Below are positions 30,687 to 38,364 of a stretch of DNA of 64,000 nt, in pieces; position 1 is the first letter of the stretch; each line of letters starts with the position of its first letter. Origin of the DNA: Glaciimonas sp. PAMC28666 (lineage in GTDB: Bacteria; Pseudomonadota; Gammaproteobacteria; Burkholderiales; Burkholderiaceae_D); contig NZ_CP070304.1 in NCBI RefSeq assembly GCF_016917355.1, positions 558,001-622,000 on the forward strand, in the 5' to 3' direction. The notes under the pieces are model-generated. The model was not told the DNA's origin. It saw nothing but the letters and a program-made list of their open reading frames with translations, and did not search any database. A program made the translations under genes and the position numbers.

Positions 30687-31757
30687 ATGCCTAAAATCGA
30701 ACCTATCCCTTTCCCTCCTCTCGCCGCCGATCTCAAATCGTTTATTGAGGGTTTACCGAAAGCAGAACTACACTTACATATCGAGGGGACGCTGGAACCG
30801 GAGTTATTGTTCGCCCTGGCGCAACGCAATCAGGTCAAATTAGCGTATGCGACCATTGAGGAATTAAGGGCGGCTTATGCATTCACCGATCTACAGTCGT
30901 TTTTAGATCTGTATTACGCTGGCGCCGCGGTGCTGCTGACAGAGCAAGATTTTTATGAAATGACGGCTGCTTACATTGTGCACTGTCGAGCCGACAACGT
31001 GCGTCATGCTGAAATTTTCTTTGATCCGCAAACCCATACCGAGCGTGGCATTGGTATTGAAGTCGTCTTCGCGGGTATTGCGCGCGCGTTACGTGAGGCC
31101 CGGCAGGCGCATGGCTTTAGCAGCGCCATGATCATGTCGTTCTTACGCCATCTGTCCGAAGAGGATGCATTTACGACGCTGGAAGCAGCACTACCGCTAC
31201 GAGAGCAATATCAAGATTTATGGATCGGGATTGGCCTCGATTCTGCAGAACAAGGGAATCCGCCAGAAAAATTTGCCAAGGTTTTTGCGCGCTGCGCCCA
31301 ACTTGGCTTCCGTCTCGTGGCGCACGCCGGCGAAGAAGGTCCGCCGGAATATGTCCGCAATGCGCTGGATGTGCTTCACGTTGAACGCATCGATCATGGT
31401 GTACGCAGCGAAGAAGATCCCATATTGATGGAACGATTGGCAAAACAACGCACGCCGCTAACAGTGTGCCCATTGTCAAACCTTAAGCTATGCGTGGTGA
31501 GCCACTTGGGCGATCACAATTTGGCACGTTTACTGCACGCAGGGTTGGCCGTCACTATCAACTCGGATGATCCAGCGTATTTCGGTGGCTATATGAACGC
31601 GAACTATCTGGCCGTCGCCGAATCGCTGCAGCTTAACCGCGCAGAGTTGATCAAACTCACGCGCAACAGCTTCGAAGCCAGCTTTTTGCCGACAATCGAA
31701 AAACAACGTTTGCTGGAGGAATTGGACGGCTACTGTAGCGCTCATCAAACGCATTAG
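30687..31757 (+). CDS. Adenosine deaminase family protein, probably adenine deaminase
   Basis: Zinc-dependent purine deaminase of the amidohydrolase superfamily, 356 residues. Metal ligands HLH in KAELHLHIEGTLEPELLF, His in VAHAGEEGPPEY, and the active-site Asp in NSDDPAYFGGY. Segments EIFFDPQTHTERG, GIGLDSAEQGNPPEKF and TVCPLSNLKLCV closely follow the bacterial adenine deaminases of this family (Pseudomonas aeruginosa PA0148 type), as I remember them, rather than E. coli Add. Automatic annotation would probably say adenosine deaminase. Monocistronic, with a palindrome overlapping its likely promoter. Confidence 0.9.
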   Translation: MPKIEPIPFPPLAADLKSFIEGLPKAELHLHIEGTLEPELLFALAQRNQVKLAYATIEELRAAYAFTDLQSFLDLYYAGAAVLLTEQDFYEMTAAYIVHCRADNVRHAEIFFDPQTHTERGIGIEVVFAGIARALREARQAHGFSSAMIMSFLRHLSEEDAFTTLEAALPLREQYQDLWIGIGLDSAEQGNPPEKFAKVFARCAQLGFRLVAHAGEEGPPEYVRNALDVLHVERIDHGVRSEEDPILMERLAKQRTPLTVCPLSNLKLCVVSHLGDHNLARLLHAGLAVTINSDDPAYFGGYMNANYLAVAESLQLNRAELIKLTRNSFEASFLPTIEKQRLLEELDGYCSAHQTH

Positions 31758-31769
31758 GGGCACAGACCA

Positions 31770-31789
31770 GCGGGGCAGTTTTGCCCCGC
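31770..31789 (+). terminator. Hairpin after the deaminase gene, no U tract
   Basis: GCGGGGCA (31770-31777) pairs with TGCCCCGC (31782-31789), 12 bp after the stop codon. No run of T follows on either strand, so terminator function is uncertain. Confidence 0.5.
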
Positions 31790-31866
31790 AAAACGTCAGC
31801 GCTCAATACCATCTGCCGTTCGACCTACTTTATAGGCGAACGGTTATTCACCGCACCGGTCCAGAC

Positions 31867-31935
31867 AAAAAAAAGCCCGCGAAGACCTTTCGGTTGCGGG
31901 CTGAATCCAAACCTTAGGAGGTGTTGGAGGAGACA
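31867..31935 (-). ncRNA. Candidate small RNA with anti-Shine-Dalgarno motifs
   Basis: On the minus strand, a strong intrinsic terminator (AGCCCGC, 31874-31880, with GCGGGCT, 31896-31902; U8 at 31867-31874) follows no recognisable gene. About 60 nt upstream is a -10-like TATAGT (31942-31947), giving a transcript of about 70 nt. Its unstructured 5' part holds CTCCTCC (31926-31932) and CACCTCCT (31916-31923); the latter equals part of the 16S rRNA 3' tail. The terminator is clear; the promoter and start are inferred. Confidence 0.55.
31874..31902 (-). terminator. Intrinsic terminator of the candidate small RNA
   Basis: Seven-bp GC-rich outer stem plus an inner ACC/GGT-type stem around a GAAA loop, followed in the minus direction by eight T residues (31867-31874). 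Confidence 0.88.
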
Positions 31936-32082
31936 GGTGTAACTATATCGAGTCTTTGAGCCGCTGTATGCTGAATAATTCACATACCTGTTATTTTCAA
32001 AACGGATAACTAGCCAGTGAGATGCCATTCCGGCGGCATTTTACGCCCTCTATCAAAACGTTTATCGGATCGCGTGGTCCAA

Positions 32083-32088
32083 TATAAT
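32083..32088 (+). promoter_or_regulatory. -10 element TATAAT for the small gene at 32138
   Basis: A perfect TATAAT lies 50 bp before the ATG; the best upstream hexamer is TTTATC (32061-32066, 16-bp spacer), a weak -35. Confidence 0.45.
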
Positions 32089-32137
32089 GGAAATACGTTC
32101 CATCACTAGCCAACGTAACGATAACCGGGAGAGCGAT

Positions 32138-32404
32138 ATGAATGATAAGGAAAAACGCGACGAATTTGCGGATGAGCTTACGCGTCGCTTCGATGAATTA
32201 ACCCACTGGGCTATCGAACACTGGCCAGTAGCATCATTTCCACTGATGCCGTCCGACTTTTCTGAATCAGGAAAAGAAATCAGCGAAATCTTAGGACCTA
32301 AACTTGCTCAGGGTGAAAGCGATAACAGCAACGACCCACAGATCACATCTCAATCGGAGCATGAGCCACAGTACGTCAACGTGACACCGATGCCCTGGCC
32401 CTGA
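32138..32404 (+). CDS. Small acidic protein of unknown function
   Basis: 88 residues from an ATG preceded by GGAGAG at good spacing (MNDKEKRDEFADELTRRFDE). The first half is a charged amphipathic helix with several tryptophans just after (HWAIEHWPVASFPLMPSDF). The second half is hydrophilic and ends NVTPMPWP. No signal peptide or membrane segment. I do not recognise the family. The clear ribosome-binding site and promoter-like sequence support it as a real gene. Confidence 0.65.
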   Translation: MNDKEKRDEFADELTRRFDELTHWAIEHWPVASFPLMPSDFSESGKEISEILGPKLAQGESDNSNDPQITSQSEHEPQYVNVTPMPWP

Positions 32405-32657
32405 CAAGAATATGGGTGATTGAAATGTTAGGGCGCACCAAATTTGTGCCGTTTTTCCTCAAACGGTTTTCCTTAGATAACGCGAGCATAAAAAAGTTTA
32501 CATTATTTTGATAAGGGATCTTGCTAGTCCGTCATTTTTCGAGCAATATCGAAAAGGCACCATTTATCGTGCAGCACCCTAAAAAACTAACACCAGAATG
32601 TAATTCAGAAAGCAGCCTGCTCACCGGCGCACAGCAATCCCACCCGTGGAGATTACG

Positions 32658-32912
32658 ATGGATAACGTATTAGCTGCACCGCGTCTTACACGCGCAGGGA
32701 TTTTGTTTTCAGTGATCGTAGATTACCGTCATTACCAATGTCTGGTCCCGGCCGCGACGCTTGCGGTGCTATCGCATTCGAAAGATCCAAAACTTGATCT
32801 GTTAAATACGTACCGGGCTTTTCAGACCAAGATCGAAGGAGTGGCGAGAAGGGTTATCAACGCCGGAGTTGCCGGCGTGCCAGTGGTTGTCAGTAGCGGC
32901 TACTTCCATTAA
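32658..32912 (+). CDS. Small conserved-looking protein, possibly DUF1488-like
   Basis: 84 residues from an ATG with GGAG six bases upstream. The pattern ILFSVIVDYRHYQCLVPAATL, then an amphipathic helix (LLNTYRAFQTKIEGVARRVINAG) and a final VVVSSGYF strand is reminiscent of the DUF1488 fold (strand, Cys/Val-rich strand, Ala-Leu helix, basic helix, strand). This is a resemblance only. No operon partner. Confidence 0.6.
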   Translation: MDNVLAAPRLTRAGILFSVIVDYRHYQCLVPAATLAVLSHSKDPKLDLLNTYRAFQTKIEGVARRVINAGVAGVPVVVSSGYFH

Positions 32913-33122
32913 TTTTTGCCCCTGCTCCCTATACATAACCGCCCTACATTGAGAGATGTTTCTCCGGAAAAGTGCGGCCTTCAAATAGGGCTTTTAAAGT
33001 GTCGTTTCTGGTTCGCGCAATTGTCGAGTGCCACCCAGTTTTTTAACGCATTCCGTTACAGCGAGCATCTGAGTGCTCAAGCAGACTAATGTTGCGCTTG
33101 ATGGACTGATCAGCGACGATCA

Positions 33123-33374
33123 TTATTTATTCTGTCCAGCTGCTGGTGCTACTGGTACTGTAGGTATTGCAGGCGTTACTCGAACGGCCGGAGTGACAGG
33201 CAAAACAGGGGCAACGGGTACTGCCGGTGCGATTGCAACGGCTGGACTCGACGCGGCCGATGCAGCGGACGGCGTCGATATCGTTGTTTGCGGTAGAGGT
33301 GTTACTTTCTTCTGACACCCTGTCAGCGAACCAACCAATAAAGCAATCGCAAATACAATTTGATGAATCCGCAT
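33123..33374 (-). CDS. Small Ala/Pro/Val-rich lipoprotein
   Basis: 83 residues. Type II signal peptide with hydrophobic core IVFAIALLVG and lipobox SLTG-C20; the mature part continues QKKVTPLPQ. The rest is a low-complexity run of Pro-Val-Ala and Pro-Ala-Val steps, likely an extended periplasmic tether. A strong GAGGA seven bases before the ATG supports expression. The function is unknown. The opposite strand contains a collagen-like open frame that is only a mirror of this repeat. Confidence 0.75.
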   Translation of the reverse strand: MRIHQIVFAIALLVGSLTGCQKKVTPLPQTTISTPSAASAASSPAVAIAPAVPVAPVLPVTPAVRVTPAIPTVPVAPAAGQNK

Positions 33375-33691
33375 AATTAATCCTCTATCGTTTCAACTTA
33401 AATTAATCTTCGCCGGCGGGTGACTTCTCAAAATTTAGACCTCGTTTCGACAAATGGTTCCTCCCTGTTCCACCGCCCCGGTCATGCACGATGCTCGACC
33501 TCCAGCTTCTAGCCACCTATTCAAGTGCGCAGCGATACCCTTCCGATAGGCAAATCGTCCAGAATTAAAGCGATTAAAATCCCGCCGGGGTCTATAAAAC
33601 AAATGGTACGAAATGCGCGGGGTCCATGTCCTGTATATACTGATGAACGGATTGTCTCGTGCCTTTCAACATACAAATAGTGAGTAATATT
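33375..33691. other. Intergenic region, nothing recognised
   Basis: 317 bp between the divergent lipoprotein and DoxX genes; it must hold both promoters but no clear element or operator stands out. Confidence 0.4.
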
Positions 33692-34096
33692 ATGCAAAAT
33701 ACTGAAGACCTCGGTAAGTTTATTCTTCGTGCGACTTTAGCGATTTTGATTCTTTTTCATGGGATTTCGAAAATTTTTAGTGGCCCCGGGTATGTGGTCG
33801 GATTGGTCAGTCAAGCAGGCTTACCACCAGCGGTCGCCTACCTTGTCTACGTCGGCGAGGTATTGGCACCCATCATGATCTTGCTGGGTATATGGACGCG
33901 GGTTGGTGCTTTAATCATCGTGATAAATATGTTGTTTGCGTTTTCACTGGTGCATAGCAAGCAGCTGATGACGTTGTCCGGCACCGGAGGCTGGGGCTTA
34001 GAGCTACAGGGATTTTATTTGTTTATAGCACTGGCGATTCTGCTTCTCGGCGCTGGTCGGCTGAGCATGGGTGGCAGAGCAGGACGTTGGAATTAA
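33692..34096 (+). CDS. DoxX family membrane protein
   Basis: 134 residues with four membrane helices: ATLAILILFHGISKIFSG, PPAVAYLVYVGEVLAPIMILLGIW, GALIIVINMLFAFSLV and GFYLFIALAILLLGAG. The first-helix motif LFHGxxKI and GEVLAPIMILLGIWTR are typical of DoxX/TQO small-subunit-like proteins. The start at 33692 was chosen over an upstream GTG because it gives the usual N-terminus. The biochemical role of such stand-alone DoxX proteins is unsettled. Confidence 0.85.
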   Translation: MQNTEDLGKFILRATLAILILFHGISKIFSGPGYVVGLVSQAGLPPAVAYLVYVGEVLAPIMILLGIWTRVGALIIVINMLFAFSLVHSKQLMTLSGTGGWGLELQGFYLFIALAILLLGAGRLSMGGRAGRWN

Positions 34097-34108
34097 ATGT
34101 TTTTAGCA

Positions 34109-34141
34109 GCACCGGGTACCGGAATAGACGGTTCCTGGTGC
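34109..34141 (+). promoter_or_regulatory. Imperfect hairpin after doxX
   Basis: GCACCGGGTACCG (34109-34121) pairs with CGGTTCCTGGTGC (34129-34141) with two mismatched or wobble positions. No U tract follows, so its role is unclear; it sits directly before a heptamer repeat. Confidence 0.45.
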
Positions 34142-34147
34142 AATTGT

Positions 34148-34175
34148 CAAATGGCAAATGGCAAATGGCAAATCT
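34148..34175. repeat. Heptamer array CAAATGG x3 plus one variant
   Basis: CAAATGG three times (34148-34168) followed by CAAATCT. Intergenic, between doxX and marR. Confidence 0.9.
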
Positions 34176-34350
34176 CAATGATTGTGAATACGGAACCGTT
34201 TTAGATCGACACCTCATCAACTAGCATCCCTGTTAAAAAAGGGTCAATACCCTGGATTCCCAGAATAGTTCGCATCCTGCTTTTTTTGACTACGCGTTAA
34301 CTGGCATTTCCGCCTGGTCTGTCCCCTCTTCCTTCTCAATACATCCAAAT

Positions 34351-34370
34351 CCGCGTAGGCGGGTTTTTTT
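34351..34370 (+). terminator. Short intrinsic terminator upstream of marR
   Basis: CCGC-GTAG-GCGG (34351-34362) with one extra G, then T7 (34364-34370). Probably ends the doxX transcript. Confidence 0.65.
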
Positions 34371-34393
34371 GGCCTTTTCTTTCTATTAAAAAT

Positions 34394-34415
34394 TTATATC
34401 GTAATTTGATATAAT
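34394..34415 (+). promoter_or_regulatory. marR-clcA promoter with overlapping palindromic operator
   Basis: TTATATC (34394-34400), 7 bp, GATATAA (34408-34414): a perfect inverted repeat. It overlaps an extended -10 element TGATATAAT (34407-34415; -10 TATAAT at 34410-34415). This is the expected layout for MarR autorepression, about 30 bp before the marR start. Confidence 0.7.
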
Positions 34416-34446
34416 TTCGTTCTCCCTTGATCTAAATCGCTACCAA

Positions 34447-34875
34447 ATGCCCCCTGACACTATCTCTCCCCTTACAAAATCGGACTTCGAAGCACTTTCG
34501 GCATTCCGCTATCAATTGCGGAAATTCTTACGCTTCAGCGAAGAAGCGGCACAAAAAAATGGCGTCACTCCGCAGCAATATTTACTTTTGTTGCACGTCA
34601 AAGGCTCTCCTGGCCGCGATTGGTCCACCGTAGGCGAACTTGCCGAGCGCCTGCAGTCCCAGCATCACAGCGTGGTCGCCTTGGTTTCCCGTTGCGAGAA
34701 GCTATTGTTGGTGCAACGCCGCACCGGTGAAATCGACAGGCGTCAGGTAAATGTGCATCTTTTACCTGCTGGCGAACGCTGTTTAGCGACCCTTGCCACC
34801 CTTCATCACGAAGAACTAAACACATTGACGGACACTTTCCGTATCCCCCATATCAATTTTGAAAAAACATCATGA
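34447..34875 (+). CDS. MarR-family transcriptional regulator
   Basis: 142 residues: N-terminal dimerisation helix (FEALSAFRYQLRKFLRFSEEAA), winged helix-turn-helix (TPQQYLLLLHVKGSPGRDWSTVGELAERLQSQHHSVVALVSRCEKLLLVQR) and the wing with the conserved D-R pair (TGEIDRRQVNVHLLPAGE). It overlaps clcA by 4 bp (ATGA), so it is co-transcribed and probably controls the channel gene. The ligand is unknown. Confidence 0.88.
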   Translation: MPPDTISPLTKSDFEALSAFRYQLRKFLRFSEEAAQKNGVTPQQYLLLLHVKGSPGRDWSTVGELAERLQSQHHSVVALVSRCEKLLLVQRRTGEIDRRQVNVHLLPAGERCLATLATLHHEELNTLTDTFRIPHINFEKTS

Positions 34876-36683
34876 GTGATCCGCATCCTCCACGTCAACA
34901 GCCGTCTAATCACGCCAAGCTCCACCACCTGAGGCGCGATTTTTCGGCCGACCCACGGCTTTTAAAAATTTCCCTCATCGCAGTTGTCGTCGGCTGCTGT
35001 GGAACATTGGCTGCATTCGTATTAGTGGGGCTGATCCACCTCTTTACAAATTTATTTTTCTTCCAGAGCTGGTCGTTCGCTGCACGTTCACCGGCAGAGA
35101 ATCATCTCGGCATTTGGGTCATTTTTCTACCAATAACGGGCGGCCTGATCGTTGGCCTGATTGCCCGTTTTGGAAGTGAAAAAATCCGTGGTCACGGCAT
35201 CCCTGAAGCCATTGAAGCAATCTTGTTCGGCAAAAGTAAAATGTCGGCCAAGGTCGCGATATTGAAGCCATTATCCTCAGGAGTAGTCATTGGCAGCGGC
35301 GGGCCGTTTGGTGCCGAAGGACCAATCATCATGACCGGCGGCGCAATAGGCTCGTTGATCGCGCAGCATTTCCATGTCACCTCGGCAGAACGGAAAACGT
35401 TATTAGTTGCCGGTGCTACCGCGGGCATGACGGCTATTTTTGGCACCCCTATTGCGGCTGTCTTGCTGGCAGTCGAGTTATTGCTGTTCGAATTGCGACC
35501 TCGCAGTTTATTGCCGGTCATTGTTGCTTGTACTGTGGCCGGCTTTACCCGCCCGCTACTTTTGGATGCAGGCCCCCTATTTCCACTTCAAACCGGCGTA
35601 GTTGGCATCACGACGATGTTTTCCTGCGTGATTGCAGGTATTTGCGGCGGGGCGCTATCGGCATTTATGTCGACAGCGCTGTATAAAATCGAAGACCTGT
35701 TTCACAAGTTACCGATTCATTGGATGTGGTGGCCGGCAATCGGCGGAGTGATGGTCGGAATTGGCGGATATTTCGAGCCCCGCGCTCTAGGGGTCGGTTA
35801 CGACGTGATTGGCGATCTCCTGAATAATCATTTGGCGGTGCAGGTGGTCGTAGGTTTGCTACTTGTTAAGGCTGTTATCTGGATGCTGGCTCTTGGCTCC
35901 GGCACATCTGGCGGTGTACTCGCTCCGTTGTTGATTATCGGTGCAGGGCTCGGAACGGTTCTTGGCCCATATCTGCCGGGCGGCGATGCTCATCTGTGGC
36001 CTTTAGTCTGCATGGCAGCGGTATTAGCCGGCGTTCTGGGCGCGCCGCTGACGGCTGCGGTGTTTGCCTTTGGATTAACACATGACACAAACGCATTGCT
36101 GCCACTGTTATTAGCCTCCGGTGTGGCTTATGGCTTTACAGTTTTAACCATGCGGCGATCAATCATGACCGAAAAAATTGCCCGTCGCGGCTTTCATATT
36201 TATCGGGAATACGGGGTCGACCCGCTGGAACGACAGCATGTCGATGAAATCAAAAGTAGCGACGTCACGTCGATAGCGTCCAATCTGAGCATCGGTGAAA
36301 CGTTGACACGCTATTTTGGGGTTGATCAAAAATATCGCTGTTATCCGGTTGTTGATGCGGATCAGCGCTTATGCGGGATGCTAGATCGGGCTAGCTTTCA
36401 TCCCCTGGCTAACCCTGAGGTCGCCCTGTCAACGATATTTCTCCCATCCGATGACCATCATCCGCTGGTTTTCGCACTGCCGGGTGAAACTTGCCGCATT
36501 GCCGCAGCTAGGATGGCATCGCATCACCTTGAGCGACTGCCCGTGGTATCGGATTCCCAGTCGAAACGTCTGATCGGTATTGTTAGCCGCAGCGATCTGA
36601 TCAAGACCTACCAATCCTACTTTGATGAGGAGCAAAAGCGCGAACGTCTTTTTGACCCGCAAACGGTCACTGAAAGTCAATAG
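34872..36683 (+). CDS. clcA: ClC-family chloride channel/transporter with CBS domains
   Basis: 603 residues: about ten or more membrane segments (34-430) with ClC selectivity motifs GHGIPEA (107-113), GSGGPFGAEGPI (gating Glu149) and GSGTSGGVLAPLL. A C-terminal cytoplasmic CBS pair (about 450-590) includes YPVVDADQRLCGMLDRASF and LERLPVVSDSQSKRLIGIVSRSDL. The first motif has His in place of the Ser of GSGIP, as in several bacterial CBS-containing ClC proteins. Whether it is a channel or an H+/Cl- exchanger cannot be told here. Coupled to marR. Confidence 0.9.
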   Translation: MSDPHPPRQQPSNHAKLHHLRRDFSADPRLLKISLIAVVVGCCGTLAAFVLVGLIHLFTNLFFFQSWSFAARSPAENHLGIWVIFLPITGGLIVGLIARFGSEKIRGHGIPEAIEAILFGKSKMSAKVAILKPLSSGVVIGSGGPFGAEGPIIMTGGAIGSLIAQHFHVTSAERKTLLVAGATAGMTAIFGTPIAAVLLAVELLLFELRPRSLLPVIVACTVAGFTRPLLLDAGPLFPLQTGVVGITTMFSCVIAGICGGALSAFMSTALYKIEDLFHKLPIHWMWWPAIGGVMVGIGGYFEPRALGVGYDVIGDLLNNHLAVQVVVGLLLVKAVIWMLALGSGTSGGVLAPLLIIGAGLGTVLGPYLPGGDAHLWPLVCMAAVLAGVLGAPLTAAVFAFGLTHDTNALLPLLLASGVAYGFTVLTMRRSIMTEKIARRGFHIYREYGVDPLERQHVDEIKSSDVTSIASNLSIGETLTRYFGVDQKYRCYPVVDADQRLCGMLDRASFHPLANPEVALSTIFLPSDDHHPLVFALPGETCRIAAARMASHHLERLPVVSDSQSKRLIGIVSRSDLIKTYQSYFDEEQKRERLFDPQTVTESQ

Positions 36684-36809
36684 TCAAATTTAAGGTTCGT
36701 GATGTCAGTTTATCGACGCAAAGACTCCGATAACTGACGCCAGCCACCTGACCTGTAAAAAAATCTAAACTAATAAAGGCTTGCGTTCCTCGCCTTGGCA
36801 GACAATAAT

Positions 36810-36828
36810 ACAAATGAGAATCATTACT
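36810..36828. promoter_or_regulatory. Fur-box-like site
   Basis: The 19 bp at this position (core AATGAGAATCATTA) match the classic GATAATGATAATCATTATC box at 13 of 19 positions. A TTGGCA -35-like hexamer is at 36795-36800, so the site lies in the likely promoter of the gene at 36871. Confidence 0.6.
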
Positions 36829-36870
36829 ATTTAAGGTGCGATCAGTAAAATTTATGACAAGGAGTCTGTC

Positions 36871-37221
36871 TTGACCAATACCGTGCCATCCAAAGCCTCA
36901 TCCAGGTCTACCGATACAATATTAATAGATATCAACGCGCGCAATATACCGCCAGACTTGTTGGTTTCTGCGGTATTGCAGCGTATATCTCAGTACAATA
37001 TCCGCAGCCTCGAAGACGGTGCCTGCGCCCAGTCAGCCGCGACGATTGAATATCACCTCAGAACTCTTGCTGACCTGCCGACGCTGGCACCGGTGCTACG
37101 GGCAACTTGCCAACAGTTATCAGAACAATGGGCTTTGGTAGCAGAACGGTCAATACCCAAGCATCCGCGCTCTGCCTCGACCTTCATTACCCGTCTGATT
37201 ACGGGCGCACGCCCTAATTAA
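36871..37221 (+). CDS. Unknown protein, probably iron-regulated
   Basis: 116 residues from a TTG start with a perfect AAGGAG at six bases. No other start in the first part of the frame has comparable support. Mostly helical: ILIDINARNIPPDLLVSAVLQRI, then SAATIEYHLRTLADLPTLAPVLRATCQQL. No signal peptide, membrane span or metal motif is visible. I do not recognise the family. The Fur-like site upstream suggests a role under iron limitation, which is inference. Confidence 0.7.
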   Translation: MTNTVPSKASSRSTDTILIDINARNIPPDLLVSAVLQRISQYNIRSLEDGACAQSAATIEYHLRTLADLPTLAPVLRATCQQLSEQWALVAERSIPKHPRSASTFITRLITGARPN

Positions 37222-37762
37222 ATGGCCCCCTAAGTTGGCCTATTACTATTAAAAGCCAATTAACGAATCGAATTCCCCGGGAAGGGAGTAATACCGCCTA
37301 TCCTTTGTTGCCTTGCCAAATGAATCAGCCGTCCGCACTTCACCTTAGATGGTTGATACAAAGATAGCGAGCGTGAGGCACAAAGCTTAAGCGGTCAGTT
37401 GTGTGTATGTGTTTTATCGGCATTAGCCAATATGTCATTTTGTAAAGGATCGCCTCCCAATACAGATTGCAGCCAAGCCGATCTTTTTTACTCGTCTGGA
37501 TAAACTCATTATCGCTCAATCTTTTCGCTCGAATTTTTGTGTCCTATCGGTCACTCAGACCAAATCAACTTTACGTTGGTTACAATTTATTCTTACAACA
37601 CATTTTCTGCTTGTCCTACATTCAATGCCCGAAGACAAAAGTACACTAAAGATGGTTTAAAGGTAAATATTGCTTGCGCTTACGCTTGATCACCTCATTT
37701 TCACCGGGGCAACTTTCTTTTTTACCCAGCATCTCAAATCTTCGTTAATGATTGGACGAAAC
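37222..37762. other. Intergenic region, no gene recognised
   Basis: 541 bp, relatively A/T-rich. A 60-codon open frame at 37467-37649 has no ribosome-binding site and unusual composition, so it was not called. Confidence 0.45.
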
Positions 37763-37900
37763 ATGAATATCGGACTCCACCTGACCCCCGTGGTTTCTCT
37801 CATTGCCGGTGTACTCATTCTGGCAATCCCCAGGCTTCTAAATTACATCATTGCCCTTTATCTCATTGTTATTGGGCTAATTGGCTTGTTTGGCCGATAG
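37763..37900 (+). CDS. DUF3096 family small membrane protein
   Basis: 45 residues, MNIGLHLTPVVSLIAGVLIL onward, with two short hydrophobic helices (about 9-24 and 27-42, ending LIVIGLIGLFGR). Length and the pattern AGVLILAIPRLLNYIIALYLIVIG fit the DUF3096 family of tiny inner-membrane proteins of unknown function. Start chosen from the family N-terminus; the ribosome-binding site is weak. Confidence 0.8.
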   Translation: MNIGLHLTPVVSLIAGVLILAIPRLLNYIIALYLIVIGLIGLFGR

Positions 37901-37966
37901 CCACGTTTCAATTCTTCGATCCGGCGCATTCAATGGCGCTGTTGGATCGAGCCGGCATTCATTAAA

Positions 37967-37972
37967 TATAAT
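37967..37972 (+). promoter_or_regulatory. leuA: -10 hexamer TATAAT, possible leuA leader promoter
   Basis: Perfect TATAAT. An alternative promoter is TTGACA (37995-38000) with TACATT (38019-38024, 18-bp spacer), which would start transcription very close to the first leader frame at 38031. Confidence 0.45.
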
Positions 37973-38030
37973 TTAATCGTCTTGCCATAATCGCTTGACA
38001 GGTCTGGCGTATATCCCATACATTAAGAGT

Positions 38031-38135
38031 ATGTCCTCCGCAAAAATTTCTCCCCGCTCTCTGTTGCATACTTCTGGCTACCTGCCAGGGCTACTGCTGC
38101 CGCTAATAGCGCTATCGCTACTACGCGCACTTTGA
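38031..38135 (+). CDS. Leucine-rich leader peptide upstream of leuA (candidate)
   Basis: 34 codons ending in GLLLPLIALSLLRAL; 11 residues are leucine, five of them CTA, normally a rare codon. Such runs of control codons are the hallmark of attenuator leader peptides (E. coli leuL has four adjacent Leu codons including CUA). It lies 368 bp before leuA. Only a weak AAGAG precedes the ATG. Bases 38076-38084 (GGCTACCTG) are the exact complement of the 3' arm of the terminator-like stem at 38434-38442. Confidence 0.55.
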   Translation: MSSAKISPRSLLHTSGYLPGLLLPLIALSLLRAL

Positions 38136-38364
38136 TCTCGACCTTGTAATAACGAGATTGTAACTGGTAAATTTTGACTCGAAGTTGACGTCAACCAGAA
38201 GCAAAAACAAATCCAAATGCTGTAAAACAGAGAATCCCTACAAGGGACTCGGACAGAAAAGCAAATTTAAAATGTATTTCAAGCCGCTCTTCCAAATTCG
38301 CATCACTCCCGCAATTCATACCGGCGGTCTAACCATAACGTCCGTTCTGTTAGCCCCCGAGTTA

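Noticed and set aside
33073-33315. Plus-strand open frame with collagen-like Gly-Ala-Thr/Gly-Val-Thr repeats
   Set aside because: It is the mirror of the Pro/Ala/Val-rich lipoprotein on the minus strand, which has a lipobox and a strong ribosome-binding site; the plus frame has neither.
37467-37649. 60-codon frame in the A/T-rich spacer before the DUF3096 gene
   Set aside because: Starts at TTG without a Shine-Dalgarno sequence and has a composition unlike the coding genes around it.
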